DNA of 21,175 nt, taken from NCBI GenBank assembly GCA_035552395.1, contig DASZLL010000150.1:1-21175 (forward strand), given 5' to 3'. A program made the position numbers and the translations under genes. Under the pieces are notes generated by a model, which saw only the letters and a list, made by a program, of their open reading frames with translations, searched no databases and was not told where the DNA came from. Source of the DNA: Bog-473 sp035552395. GTDB lineage: Bacteria; Actinomycetota; Acidimicrobiia; Acidimicrobiales; RAAP-2. This document shows, in pieces, positions 7,079 through 14,616 of the stretch. Numbering within the stretch: position 1 is the stretch's first letter; each line of letters opens with the position of its first letter.

Positions 7079-8920
7079 ATGCCCTCCAGAATCGAGGACT
7101 ACGCCATCATCGGCGACACGAAGACGGTCGCCCTTGTCGATCGAACCGGATCGATCGACTGGTGGTGCGCGCCTCGGATCGACTCCGGCGCCGCCTTCGC
7201 CGCGCTGCTCGGCGACGCGAGCAACGGACGGTGGCTGATCGCTCCGAAGGGTGCGGTGACCAAGGTGACCCGCCGTTACGAACCGGACACCCTGATTCTC
7301 GAGACGATCTTCGAGACATCGACGGGCTCGGTGTCGGTGACTGACTTCATGCCGCCGCACGAGGGCAAATCGATGATCCACCGCATCGTCGAGGGTCGTG
7401 GCGGCTCCGTCGAGATGCAGATGGAGCTGATCGTGCGCTACGAGTACGGCGCAATCACGCCCTGGGCCACCGCGACGGGTGACGGTCAGGTCCTCGTCGC
7501 CGGCCGTGACGGCCTCCGACTGCACAGCCCCATCCGTCTCGAGGGCAAGGAGAACACCACCGTGGCCTCCTTCACCCTGTCGGGCGACATGCGTCGGCCC
7601 TTCTCGCTCACCTGGTTCGCCTCGGAGATCCACGCGCCACTCCCGCTCGACAGCCTGGCCGCCCGCAACCACACGCGGCACTACTGGCACAACTGGGTCG
7701 CCCGCTGCACCTACAAGGGTGGCTGGCGCGACCAGGTCGTCCGCTCGCTCATTACCTTGAAAGCCCTCACCTACGAGCCCACCGGCGCCGTCTGTGCGGC
7801 GGCGACGACCTCGCTGCCCGAGACGATCGGGGGCAACCGCAACTGGGACTATCGCTTTTCCTGGCTCCGGGACTCGACCTTCACCCTGCACGCCCTCTTG
7901 CTCTCGGGCTACACCGACGAGGCGGGGGCCTGGGTGCAGTGGCTGCGCCGCGCCGTGGCAGGGAACCCCGACGAGATGCAGATCATGTACGGCGTCGACG
8001 GAGAAAGGCGCCTCGCGGAGTTCGAGCTCGACCACCTCGCCGGCTACGAGGGCGCCAAGCCCGTCCGGGTCGGCAACGAAGCAGCGACCCAGTTCCAGCT
8101 CGACATCTACGGCGAGATCATGGACTCCGCCGTCACCTCCTGGCGAGGCCCCATCCTCCAACAGTTCCACGCGTCGCCGGATCTGATGCTGGCGATCCTC
8201 AGGCATCTCGAGACGGTATGGCGCGAGCCCGACAACGGGATCTGGGAGGTCCGCGGCCCGCGGCGCCACTTCACCCACTCCAAGGTCATGGCCTGGGTCG
8301 GCTTCGACCGCGGCGTCTCACTGGCCCAGGACGATGTCTTGCCGAAAGAGCGGATCGACCACTGGCGGCAATTGCGCGACGAAATCCACGCGGAGGTCTG
8401 CGAGAAAGGTTTCGACGCTGAGCTCAACTCGTTCACCCAGTACTACGGCTCCAAGCTGCTCGACGCGAGCCTGCTCATGCTCGCACCAGTCGGCTTCCTG
8501 CCGCCCGATGACCCGCGCGTGGCCGGCACCATCGAGGCGATCCAGAAGGGGCTGGTCACCGACGGCTTCGTGCGCCGGTACCAGACCGACACCGATGAGG
8601 ACGTCGACGGCCTGCAAGGGACCGAGGGCGCCTTCTTGATGACAAGTTTCTGGCTGGCCGACAACCTCGTCCTGCTCGGACGCCACGACGAGGCAAGGGA
8701 GATGTTCGAACGCCTCTGCGCGCTCTGCAACGACGTCGGTCTCCTCTCCGAGGAGTACGACCCGGAGTCCAGTCGGTTGCTGGGGAACTTCCCGCAGGCC
8801 TTCTCACACGTGTCTCTCATCAACACCGCCGCCAACCTCTCCATGGCCGAGCACGGCCCCTCGGCGATGCGCAGTCGCCGTTATGGGCCGCCTTGGAGAC
8901 GGCGCGCGCCGACGGGCTGA
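7079..8920 (+). CDS. Glycoside hydrolase family 15 protein (glucoamylase/trehalase type)
   Basis: The 613-residue product is a prokaryotic GH15 enzyme. It has an N-terminal beta-sandwich domain starting 'RIEDYAIIGDTKTVALVDRTGSIDWWC', then an (alpha/alpha)6 barrel with 'GNRNWDYRFSWLRDSTF', 'GIWEVRGPRRHFTHSKVMAWVGFDRG' and 'LLGNFPQAFSHVSLINTAANLS'. By analogy with glucoamylases, E390 in 'IWEVRG' is the likely general acid and E558 or E559 in 'LSEEYDPE' the likely base; this is inference. Related actinobacterial proteins include trehalases, so the substrate may be trehalose, maltose or an alpha-glucan. No signal peptide is seen, so a cytosolic role is likely. ATG 7079 has purine-rich GAGGAG upstream. 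The stop (8918-8920) directly abuts the stop of the opposing FUSC gene. Confidence 0.88.
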   Translation: MPSRIEDYAIIGDTKTVALVDRTGSIDWWCAPRIDSGAAFAALLGDASNGRWLIAPKGAVTKVTRRYEPDTLILETIFETSTGSVSVTDFMPPHEGKSMIHRIVEGRGGSVEMQMELIVRYEYGAITPWATATGDGQVLVAGRDGLRLHSPIRLEGKENTTVASFTLSGDMRRPFSLTWFASEIHAPLPLDSLAARNHTRHYWHNWVARCTYKGGWRDQVVRSLITLKALTYEPTGAVCAAATTSLPETIGGNRNWDYRFSWLRDSTFTLHALLLSGYTDEAGAWVQWLRRAVAGNPDEMQIMYGVDGERRLAEFELDHLAGYEGAKPVRVGNEAATQFQLDIYGEIMDSAVTSWRGPILQQFHASPDLMLAILRHLETVWREPDNGIWEVRGPRRHFTHSKVMAWVGFDRGVSLAQDDVLPKERIDHWRQLRDEIHAEVCEKGFDAELNSFTQYYGSKLLDASLLMLAPVGFLPPDDPRVAGTIEAIQKGLVTDGFVRRYQTDTDEDVDGLQGTEGAFLMTSFWLADNLVLLGRHDEAREMFERLCALCNDVGLLSEEYDPESSRLLGNFPQAFSHVSLINTAANLSMAEHGPSAMRSRRYGPPWRRRAPTG

Positions 8921-11296
8921 TCAACGACGCGCTGCTGCGTCTACCTTCGCGGCGGCCGCCGATGGGGCGCTCATTTGGGTGTCGTAGTCGGTGACGGGGA
9001 GACCCATGCGCTGGGCCATGTGGGCCAGAGTGCCGTCGAGGAGCATGAAGTCACGGAGGGCGAACTCGGCGGAGGCGGACCCATACGGGCAGCCGTCGAG
9101 GGAGCGCTCAGCCCGATCGAACAGCGCGGCCGAACGCGTGTAGGTGCCGTCCCGGGGTCCGGTCAGCGCGCGAGCGACGACGTCGATGGACTGGTGCAGC
9201 GTCGCGCTGGCCCGTTCCATGTCGAGGAGCGTGGCGTCATCGAGCGGTCGCGACCTGCCGGCGTCGACCACGAGGTTGCGGCTGTAGTTGCGCGCGGCCG
9301 CGGTGAGCCGCAGAGCCCTCAGGGTCTCCTCGTCGGCGGCGCTGCCCCGGACCGTGCGGCGGACCGGTTGCGCTGTCGCGACCACGGTCTGGTAGGCCGC
9401 GTCGACCGCCCGGGCGTCGGATCGCAACGTCGAATCGATCCCATCCTCCCGACCGGCCAGACCGGCACTGGCGTGGTCGACCAGCCGTCCAATCGCCTCG
9501 ACCTGCTGGCGCACGGCGACCCGCAGGACCTGGCGCGTGCGCAGGGGGAGCACCAGGATCACCACAGCGATAGCGATGGCCGAGCCGAGGGCTGTCTCTT
9601 CGAGGCGGACCACCAGTAGTGAGTTCGTGAACTCGCCGAGCTGCTGGTAGAGCTGGGACACGGTGACGGTGATGGCGACGGCGAGGAAGGCGTAGCTGAT
9701 ACGGAAGAGGTACAGACCCAGGAACAGCGTGACGAGGATGACGGCGATCGACCACGAGGTGTGGTGACCAATCGCACTCACGAGCAAGGAGCCGACGCCA
9801 ATTCCGATCACCGTCCCGCCCACACGGAAGAGTGCCTTGCGGACCTGTTCTCCCGCATTGTGCGCTCCCATGAAGGCGATGAACGCGGCGAGAACCGCCC
9901 AGTAGAAGCGCTGCGGAGAGATCAGGACGCCCAAGGCGATGGCGAGCCCGGCGGCGACACCGATTTGGATGGCATTGCGGGTGTAGCGGGCCAGGCCGGC
10001 CCGTTCGCCCCAGCGTCTCCCGCCCTCGAGTGACGCCGCGCTGCTGACTTGGGCCGAGCCGGGCAGCCAACCGCCGAGGAGCACCACGGAGGATTGAAAG
10101 GTGCCCTTCTCTGCGTCGATGTTGCCGAGCGCCATCCACTCGGTGAGCGCGTCACACAGGTCGATGACCGAACCGGCAAAGCGGTGGGCCACCACGGCGG
10201 CGGTGCGGTCCTCGTTTGAGGGCGGGCGTCCGGCCATGCGCAGCTGGGCGATCAGCGCGTCGGCGTGTGCCTTCGCCCCGTTGTTGTCGCCGGCGGCGAG
10301 GTCGAGCAGAGCCAGACGAACCTCGGACCGTCGCTCGCCCGGGAGTTCCTGGCGAGCCATCGCCTCGGCGAAGCGTGCGACGTTGGTCAGAGCCAGTTCG
10401 ATGTCGAACAGCCGCTGGTGCACGAGCTCGCCCGAAGAGCCGTCCGGCACGGCAGCGGGGTCGGCGAGCTGGGCATCGATCATCAGGGCCGCCTCATTGA
10501 GACGAATGAGCTGGCGATGCATCCTTCGGACACGGCGCGGCTCGAGCGGGACGGCGTCGAACAACTTTAGTGCGAGTGACGTCACGTGACGCGCCCCGGC
10601 ATCGAACGAGCGGCGGGTGCGCTCGAGGGCTCTGCCCCGATGGGGGTAGAAGACGGCGAAGCGCACGGCGGTGACGACGGCGAACCCCACAGCCACTTCG
10701 GCCGCGAGCCAGCCCAGGTCACCAATCCTGACGACGCTGTGCAAGGAGAAGCCAACGAAGTAGCCGAGGAACAGCAACTGCCCCACCAGAAAACCCCGTG
10801 GGCCAAAACGCCGCAGGTAGGTGCCCACCGCGAGAACCAGCGCAATGACCACCAGGGCGACCACGCGGTGACCGCCGATGCCGATCCCGAGGGCCAGGGC
10901 CGAGATGATCGGGATGGGGAGGATCACGAGGGTGATCGCCTGACCCTTGGCGGTGCGATCTTGCAACCCGGCGCTGGCGGTCAGCCCGACGATGGCGCCG
11001 AGCAGTAAGGCGATGGCGAGGAGATCATGATTTGCCTCCGCCACCTGGGCTGCCGTCGCCACGGAGGCGTTGGCCGGGCGCCTGATCTGTAGCGCCCCGG
11101 TCAGGTGCACGAAGGTCCATTCGGCGGCGAGCGCAACGGCGATCGTCAGCACGCTCTGGGCCGCCCCGCGGAGCCGGTTGAGACCAGGGTCGGAGCTGAT
11201 GAGCAGGTCGACCCATCGGCTTCGGCTGCGCTCTGGGCTGCCGGCCGGGGCGGCCAGGGGGGTCGGCCCCGGTTGCCGGACGTTCGTGCTCGTCAT
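8921..11296 (-). CDS. FUSC-family membrane protein (putative aromatic-acid/small-molecule exporter)
   Basis: The 791-residue product has an N-terminal bundle of membrane helices (about residues 40-225) and a long soluble, helical middle (about 230-430). The FUSC_2 domain (about 440-580) starts 'ARYTRNAIQIGVAAGLAIALGVLISPQRFYWAVLAAF' and contains 'FRVGGTVIGIGVGSLL'. A second soluble tail completes it. This two-bundle plan matches the FUSC/YccS/AaeB-like family, whose best-known member exports aromatic carboxylic acids. ATG 11296 was chosen over an upstream in-frame ATG (11353) because that one would run through the operator and almost meet the marR start. A TACAAT hexamer lies 6 bases before this ATG. 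The divergent MarR regulator suggests induction by a small aromatic or phenolic ligand. Confidence 0.88.
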   Translation of the reverse strand: MTSTNVRQPGPTPLAAPAGSPERSRSRWVDLLISSDPGLNRLRGAAQSVLTIAVALAAEWTFVHLTGALQIRRPANASVATAAQVAEANHDLLAIALLLGAIVGLTASAGLQDRTAKGQAITLVILPIPIISALALGIGIGGHRVVALVVIALVLAVGTYLRRFGPRGFLVGQLLFLGYFVGFSLHSVVRIGDLGWLAAEVAVGFAVVTAVRFAVFYPHRGRALERTRRSFDAGARHVTSLALKLFDAVPLEPRRVRRMHRQLIRLNEAALMIDAQLADPAAVPDGSSGELVHQRLFDIELALTNVARFAEAMARQELPGERRSEVRLALLDLAAGDNNGAKAHADALIAQLRMAGRPPSNEDRTAAVVAHRFAGSVIDLCDALTEWMALGNIDAEKGTFQSSVVLLGGWLPGSAQVSSAASLEGGRRWGERAGLARYTRNAIQIGVAAGLAIALGVLISPQRFYWAVLAAFIAFMGAHNAGEQVRKALFRVGGTVIGIGVGSLLVSAIGHHTSWSIAVILVTLFLGLYLFRISYAFLAVAITVTVSQLYQQLGEFTNSLLVVRLEETALGSAIAIAVVILVLPLRTRQVLRVAVRQQVEAIGRLVDHASAGLAGREDGIDSTLRSDARAVDAAYQTVVATAQPVRRTVRGSAADEETLRALRLTAAARNYSRNLVVDAGRSRPLDDATLLDMERASATLHQSIDVVARALTGPRDGTYTRSAALFDRAERSLDGCPYGSASAEFALRDFMLLDGTLAHMAQRMGLPVTDYDTQMSAPSAAAAKVDAAARR

Positions 11297-11302
11297 TGGT
11301 CC

Positions 11303-11308
11303 ATTGTA
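11303..11308 (-). promoter_or_regulatory. Candidate leaderless -10 element of the FUSC gene
   Basis: TACAAT reads on the minus strand, followed by GGACCA and the ATG at 11296, placing the transcription start at or next to the start codon. There is no Shine-Dalgarno for this start. An alternative -10 is the TATATA inside the palindromic region further upstream. Confidence 0.4.
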
Positions 11309-11312
11309 ACAT

Positions 11313-11347
11313 CTATATAGACATCGATATATAGGTTTGTCTATACT
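11313..11347. promoter_or_regulatory. MarR operator and marR promoter between divergent genes
   Basis: The perfect inverted repeat TATAGACA-N14-TGTCTATA spans 11316-11345. CTATATAG at 11313-11320 is itself a palindrome. On the plus strand TAGACA (11318-11323) and TATACT (11342-11347), 18 bases apart, read as a good -35/-10 pair, and both lie in the repeat arms. TATACT ends 8 bases before the marR ATG at 11356, implying a leaderless transcript. A repressor bound here would block both marR and the FUSC gene. Binding by the adjacent MarR protein is inference from the layout. Confidence 0.65.
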
Positions 11348-11355
11348 TATCAACC

Positions 11356-11859
11356 ATGAGCACGCAACTCCAAGCGGCCCGAAAGACCGGCCGGGCCAAG
11401 AGTCGGACGATCGGACAAGCCCTCTACGGCCTCATGGCCACGGCAGTGCGAAGTCAACCCCGGGACATGAGCCTGACCTCGCTGTCGACCCTGGCCACGC
11501 TGGAGCTGACCGGGCCTCGCCGCATCACCGATCTGGCCGCGAGCGAGGGCGTAACGCAACCGTCCATGACCGCACTGGTCAGCGCGCTGGAACGATCCGG
11601 ACTGGCGGAACGGCGCAACCACCCATCGGATCGACGCGTGGCCTTGGTCGCCCTCACCTCCGATGGCGTGGCGTACATCCAAGGCAGGCGACAAGCCGGC
11701 GTGGAGGTCTTCGCGGAGCTCATCGACGCGCTCCCCGCTGAGGAACACGAGGCCCTTTTCGCTGCCATCACGGCGATCACGCATATCCAGAGACTCGATG
11801 AGGAACGACGGAACCAAACCAACGGTACGTCTTCACCGGCCGGCCACACCCGCACCTGA
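11356..11859 (+). CDS. MarR-family transcriptional regulator
   Basis: The 167-residue product has the MarR winged-helix layout. The recognition region 'RITDLAASEGVTQPSMTALVSALERSGL' (about residues 56-83) is followed by a wing with 'RRNHPSDRRVALVALT' (86-101), including the conserved D-x-R-motif in 'PSDRRV'. Flanking N- and C-terminal helices would form the dimer and ligand pocket. MarR proteins usually repress adjacent divergent transporter genes and are released by phenolic or other small ligands, which fits the divergent FUSC gene. It is likely autoregulated through the palindrome at 11316-11345, which overlaps its own promoter. The first universal stress protein gene starts 2 bases after its stop, so the two probably form one transcript. 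Confidence 0.92.
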   Translation: MSTQLQAARKTGRAKSRTIGQALYGLMATAVRSQPRDMSLTSLSTLATLELTGPRRITDLAASEGVTQPSMTALVSALERSGLAERRNHPSDRRVALVALTSDGVAYIQGRRQAGVEVFAELIDALPAEEHEALFAAITAITHIQRLDEERRNQTNGTSSPAGHTRT

Positions 11860-11861
11860 CC

Positions 11862-12377
11862 ATGGGACGCCGCGAGGGAATGGATTCCAGCCCGCAACGC
11901 CGCGACCGCCTGCACGGCGACCGTGGCGACCCCGTCACCGCAAGGGTCGTCGTCGGGATCGACGGGTCCGAGACATCTTGGGACGCCTTCTGCTGGGCCT
12001 GCGGCGAGACGCGCCGACTCGGCGGCCGAACGGTCGCCGTCTTCGTGGATTCGACCTCTGGCGCCGCCTCGGCGAACGCAACTGCTTCTCTGGCCGGATC
12101 AGCCGTTGCCTACGGAGCGATTCAACAATCAATGACCGATCAGGCCGCGCAGTTGGCCGATCAGGTCCGCGCCTACGGTGCCGACCACGGCGTCGACGTG
12201 ACGTTCGTTCGCACCAACGGGAACGCAGCCAAAGAGCTCCTTCGCATCGCCCGCGCCGACCACGCCGATCTGATCGTCGTTGGGCGCTCCACCAAGGCTC
12301 GCCACCACGTTGCCGGTTCGCTGGGTCGGCGACTGGTCGGAAAGAGCGATGCACCGGTCGTCGTCGTCGTGCCTTGA
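11862..12377 (+). CDS. Universal stress protein (UspA family), degenerate nucleotide motif
   Basis: The 171-residue product is a single Usp domain: first strand 'ARVVVGIDGSETSWDAFCWA' (D34), a middle helix, and the C-terminal strand 'DLIVVGRSTKARHHVAGSLGRRLV' then 'APVVVVVP'. ATP-binding members carry G-x2-G-x9-G-(S/T). Here the first Gly is G141 and the final pair G152-S153, but the second Gly is replaced by T144, so ATP binding may be altered. The N-terminus has about 27 extra residues rich in Arg and Asp. ATG 11880 is an alternative start, with GAGGGA just upstream, and would give 165 residues. It follows marR closely and precedes a second, different usp gene, suggesting a stress-linked operon under MarR control. 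Confidence 0.85.
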   Translation: MGRREGMDSSPQRRDRLHGDRGDPVTARVVVGIDGSETSWDAFCWACGETRRLGGRTVAVFVDSTSGAASANATASLAGSAVAYGAIQQSMTDQAAQLADQVRAYGADHGVDVTFVRTNGNAAKELLRIARADHADLIVVGRSTKARHHVAGSLGRRLVGKSDAPVVVVVP

Positions 12378-12422
12378 CGGATGGGTGCCGAAACGGACGG
12401 TCTCAGGAATTGGGAGGTTGAG

Positions 12423-12866
12423 ATGAAGAGGAAAGACCCGCAACAAAAGCATTTCCACCGGATCGTCGTGGGCATCGACGGTTCAACAACCTCGGGTGCC
12501 ACCCTCGAATGGGCGACGAAACAAGCAAAAGTGACTGGATCGAATCTCGAAGTGTTGAACATCTGGGAATGGCCCGCGAACCTTGGTCAGCCCGTCCCAA
12601 TCCCATCGGACTTTGACCCCAGGACCGAAGCAACAAACGAGGTGGAGCGCGTCGTGAAGGGCGTTCGAGACAAGTTCCCTGGCGTCGCCATCCACACGCA
12701 CGTGGTCGAGGGCCATCCGGCGCCAACGCTCGTAGAGGCATCACGGGAGGCGGACCTTCTCGTTGTTGGAAGTAGGGGCCAGGGTGAATTCACCGGCATG
12801 CTGCTCGGCTCGGTCAGCGATTACGTCGCTCATCATGCACGCTGCCCGGTGGTGATCATTCGCTGA
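12423..12866 (+). CDS. Universal stress protein (UspA family), ATP-binding type
   Basis: The 147-residue product is a single Usp domain. It begins with 'HRIVVGIDGSTTSGATLEWA' and ends with 'DLLVVGSRGQGEFTGMLLGSVSDYVAHHARCPVVIIR'. The nucleotide motif G116-x2-G119-x9-G129-S130 is intact, which predicts ATP binding, unlike its neighbour. The reading frame is open back to 12381, but ATG 12423 was chosen because GGGAGG at 12412-12417 is well placed and the product then has the normal family length. It lies 45 bases after the first usp gene. Usp proteins are cytosolic and typically respond to hypoxia, starvation or oxidative stress in Actinobacteria; the specific role here is unknown. The gene is convergent with the MFS exporter, with 27 bases between the stop codons. 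Confidence 0.9.
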   Translation: MKRKDPQQKHFHRIVVGIDGSTTSGATLEWATKQAKVTGSNLEVLNIWEWPANLGQPVPIPSDFDPRTEATNEVERVVKGVRDKFPGVAIHTHVVEGHPAPTLVEASREADLLVVGSRGQGEFTGMLLGSVSDYVAHHARCPVVIIR

Positions 12867-12893
12867 TCTGAGTTGACCTCGATCGGGCCCCGG

Positions 12894-14540
12894 TCAGGCC
12901 GACACGAGCTCCTCGCCCTCGCAGGGGTCGAAAGCTCGGCCCGGGGCCGGCTCCCCCAGCGCCGCCACCGCGGCCTCGCTCTCACGGCCTGGCATCAACT
13001 TGAAGGCCGCCGCCGCGCCGACCACGGCGACCCCAGCACCGGCGATGCAGGCAACCATCAGCCCGCTGTGGAAGGCGCTGAAGACGATCGTGTCGAGGGC
13101 GGGACGGACGTTCTGCGGTGCGCGGTGGATCACGGTCAGCGCCGCCGCAACGGACTGATGGGATTCGGCCTTGGGCCCGGCCGGGATCGGAAGAGGACGG
13201 AAGGCGCTGATGATCTTCGGCGCGTAGGCCGAGGCGAAGATCGACCCGAAGACCGCGACGCCCAAAGTGCCCCCGAGCTCCCGCGTCGTGTTGTTGACGC
13301 CGGCGGCCGCACCGCGCTGGTCGTCGGGCACCGACCCCATGACCGCCTCGGCGGTGGGCGCCGTGATCGAGGACAGGCCGAGGGCGAGCAGCACCATGCC
13401 GACGATGAGCGGCCCGTAGTAGGCCGTGTTCGCTTCGGAGTTGAACGCCGCGACGACCAGGCCGGCGGCCATGAGGAGGAGACCCGCGGTCACCACGACG
13501 CGCGAGCCGATCTTGAGCGCCAGCACCGCCGCGATCGGGGTGCAGATCCCGGCGGTGATGGCGAACGGCAGGGTGTGCACACCGGCGGACAGCGTCGAAT
13601 AGCCCTTCACGAACTGGAAGTACTGGGTAATGAGGAAGATGAACCCGAAGAGGCAGAAGAAGGCCACCGAGAGCGAGAGCGCACCGCCGGTGAAGCGACG
13701 GATCAGGAAGACCCGGACGTCGAGCAGGGGCCCCTCCACCCGCAACTCCCACAGGGTGAACACCGTGAGGAGCGCCGCTGCGGCGGCGAAGCAGGCCAGC
13801 GTCCCGGTGGCGGTCCAGCCCCACTGCGGTCCCTCGATGATGGCCAGCACGAGCGCGGTGACGCCGGCCGTCGAGAGGACCATGCCGCGCCCGTCGAAGC
13901 GGTGTGGCCGGATGCGGGGTAGCCGCGGGATCAGGACCTGTCCGGCGATCAAGGTGATGACGACGATCGGGACGTTCACGAGAAAGATCGAGCCGTACCA
14001 GAAGTGCTCGAGCAGCCCCCCGCCGACGATGGGGCCGAAGGCGACCGCGATGCCCGAGGTGGCGCCCCAGATGCCGAGCGCCTTCTGACGCTCGGAGTGA
14101 TCGGGGAAGATGCTCGTCAGGATGGCGAGGCTGGCCGGGAAGATGAAGGCCGCTGCGACGCCCATCAGGGCCCGGGCGGTGATGAGCGTGCCTGTCGAAT
14201 GCGCCGCCGCGGCCGCGGCGGAGAAGAGGCCGAAGAAGATCAGGCCGATCTGCATGGTGCCCTTGCGGCCGAGGCGATCCCCGATGCCGCCGCCGGCCAG
14301 GAGGAGCCCGGCGAAGGCGAGGCTGTAGGCGTCGACGATCCACTGCAGCGAGGAGATCGAGGCGCCGAGGTTCCGGTTGAGCGTCGGCAGGGCGACGTTG
14401 ACGATCGTGTTGTCGACGACCACCAGGAACACGCTGAGGCACAAGACCGCCAGGACCAGCCAGCGGCGCTCGGAGGGGTGGGCGTCGGCGGAACCGGCAG
14501 CCAGACGGTTCTGGGGCGTTTCGAGGGTGGTTCGAGGCAT
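12894..14540 (-). CDS. MFS exporter, DHA2 (EmrB/QacA-like, 14-helix) family
   Basis: The 548-residue product is a major facilitator drug:proton antiporter of the 14-helix DHA2 type. Motif D1 is seen as 'VDNTIVNVALPTL' (from D43), motif A as 'GGGIGDRLGRKG' (residues 83-94), and motif C, the antiporter signature, as 'GIAVAFGPIVGGGL'. The hydrophobic segments continue to about residue 510, followed by a short acidic tail 'DPCEGEELVSA'. Family members extrude lipophilic cations, antibiotics or other toxic compounds; the substrate here is unknown. ATG 14540 is preceded by AAAGGAG. It is divergent from a TetR regulator across a 76-base region holding two palindromes, so repression by that regulator and release by an exported substrate is the likely control. 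Confidence 0.92.
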   Translation of the reverse strand: MPRTTLETPQNRLAAGSADAHPSERRWLVLAVLCLSVFLVVVDNTIVNVALPTLNRNLGASISSLQWIVDAYSLAFAGLLLAGGGIGDRLGRKGTMQIGLIFFGLFSAAAAAAHSTGTLITARALMGVAAAFIFPASLAILTSIFPDHSERQKALGIWGATSGIAVAFGPIVGGGLLEHFWYGSIFLVNVPIVVITLIAGQVLIPRLPRIRPHRFDGRGMVLSTAGVTALVLAIIEGPQWGWTATGTLACFAAAAALLTVFTLWELRVEGPLLDVRVFLIRRFTGGALSLSVAFFCLFGFIFLITQYFQFVKGYSTLSAGVHTLPFAITAGICTPIAAVLALKIGSRVVVTAGLLLMAAGLVVAAFNSEANTAYYGPLIVGMVLLALGLSSITAPTAEAVMGSVPDDQRGAAAGVNNTTRELGGTLGVAVFGSIFASAYAPKIISAFRPLPIPAGPKAESHQSVAAALTVIHRAPQNVRPALDTIVFSAFHSGLMVACIAGAGVAVVGAAAAFKLMPGRESEAAVAALGEPAPGRAFDPCEGEELVSA

Positions 14541-14565
14541 CTCGGCTCCTTTCGAACTGGCGCTG

Positions 14566-14591
14566 TAGTACGTTGTACTATTGTTATAACA
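14566..14591. promoter_or_regulatory. Putative TetR operator with two palindromes
   Basis: TAGTAC-GTT-GTACTA (14566-14580) is a perfect inverted repeat, and TGTTATAACA (14582-14591) is a perfect 10-base palindrome one base further on. The second overlaps the position expected for the -35 of the tetR promoter, whose likely -10 is TAAGGT at 14605-14610. The site lies between divergent exporter and regulator genes, the usual place for a TetR operator. Which palindrome is bound cannot be told from sequence. Confidence 0.65.
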
Positions 14592-14604
14592 CGATGTTCT
14601 TCAG

Positions 14605-14610
14605 TAAGGT
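14605..14610 (+). promoter_or_regulatory. Candidate leaderless -10 element of the TetR regulator
   Basis: TAAGGT is followed by six bases (AGTGGT) and the GTG start at 14617. No Shine-Dalgarno is present. The spacing agrees with the other start-proximal TAnnnT hexamers in this window. Confidence 0.35.
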
Positions 14611-14616
14611 AGTGGT

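Noticed and set aside
12874..12896. Possible bidirectional terminator TGACC-N13-GGTCA between the second usp gene and the MFS gene
   Set aside because: Only a 5-base stem with a 13-base loop and no U-tract, overlapping the MFS stop codon; too weak to call.
12873..13922. Long plus-strand frame opposite the MFS exporter
   Set aside because: It is the GC-skew shadow of the exporter: highly charged, Arg/Gly/Asp-rich and without any recognisable domain.
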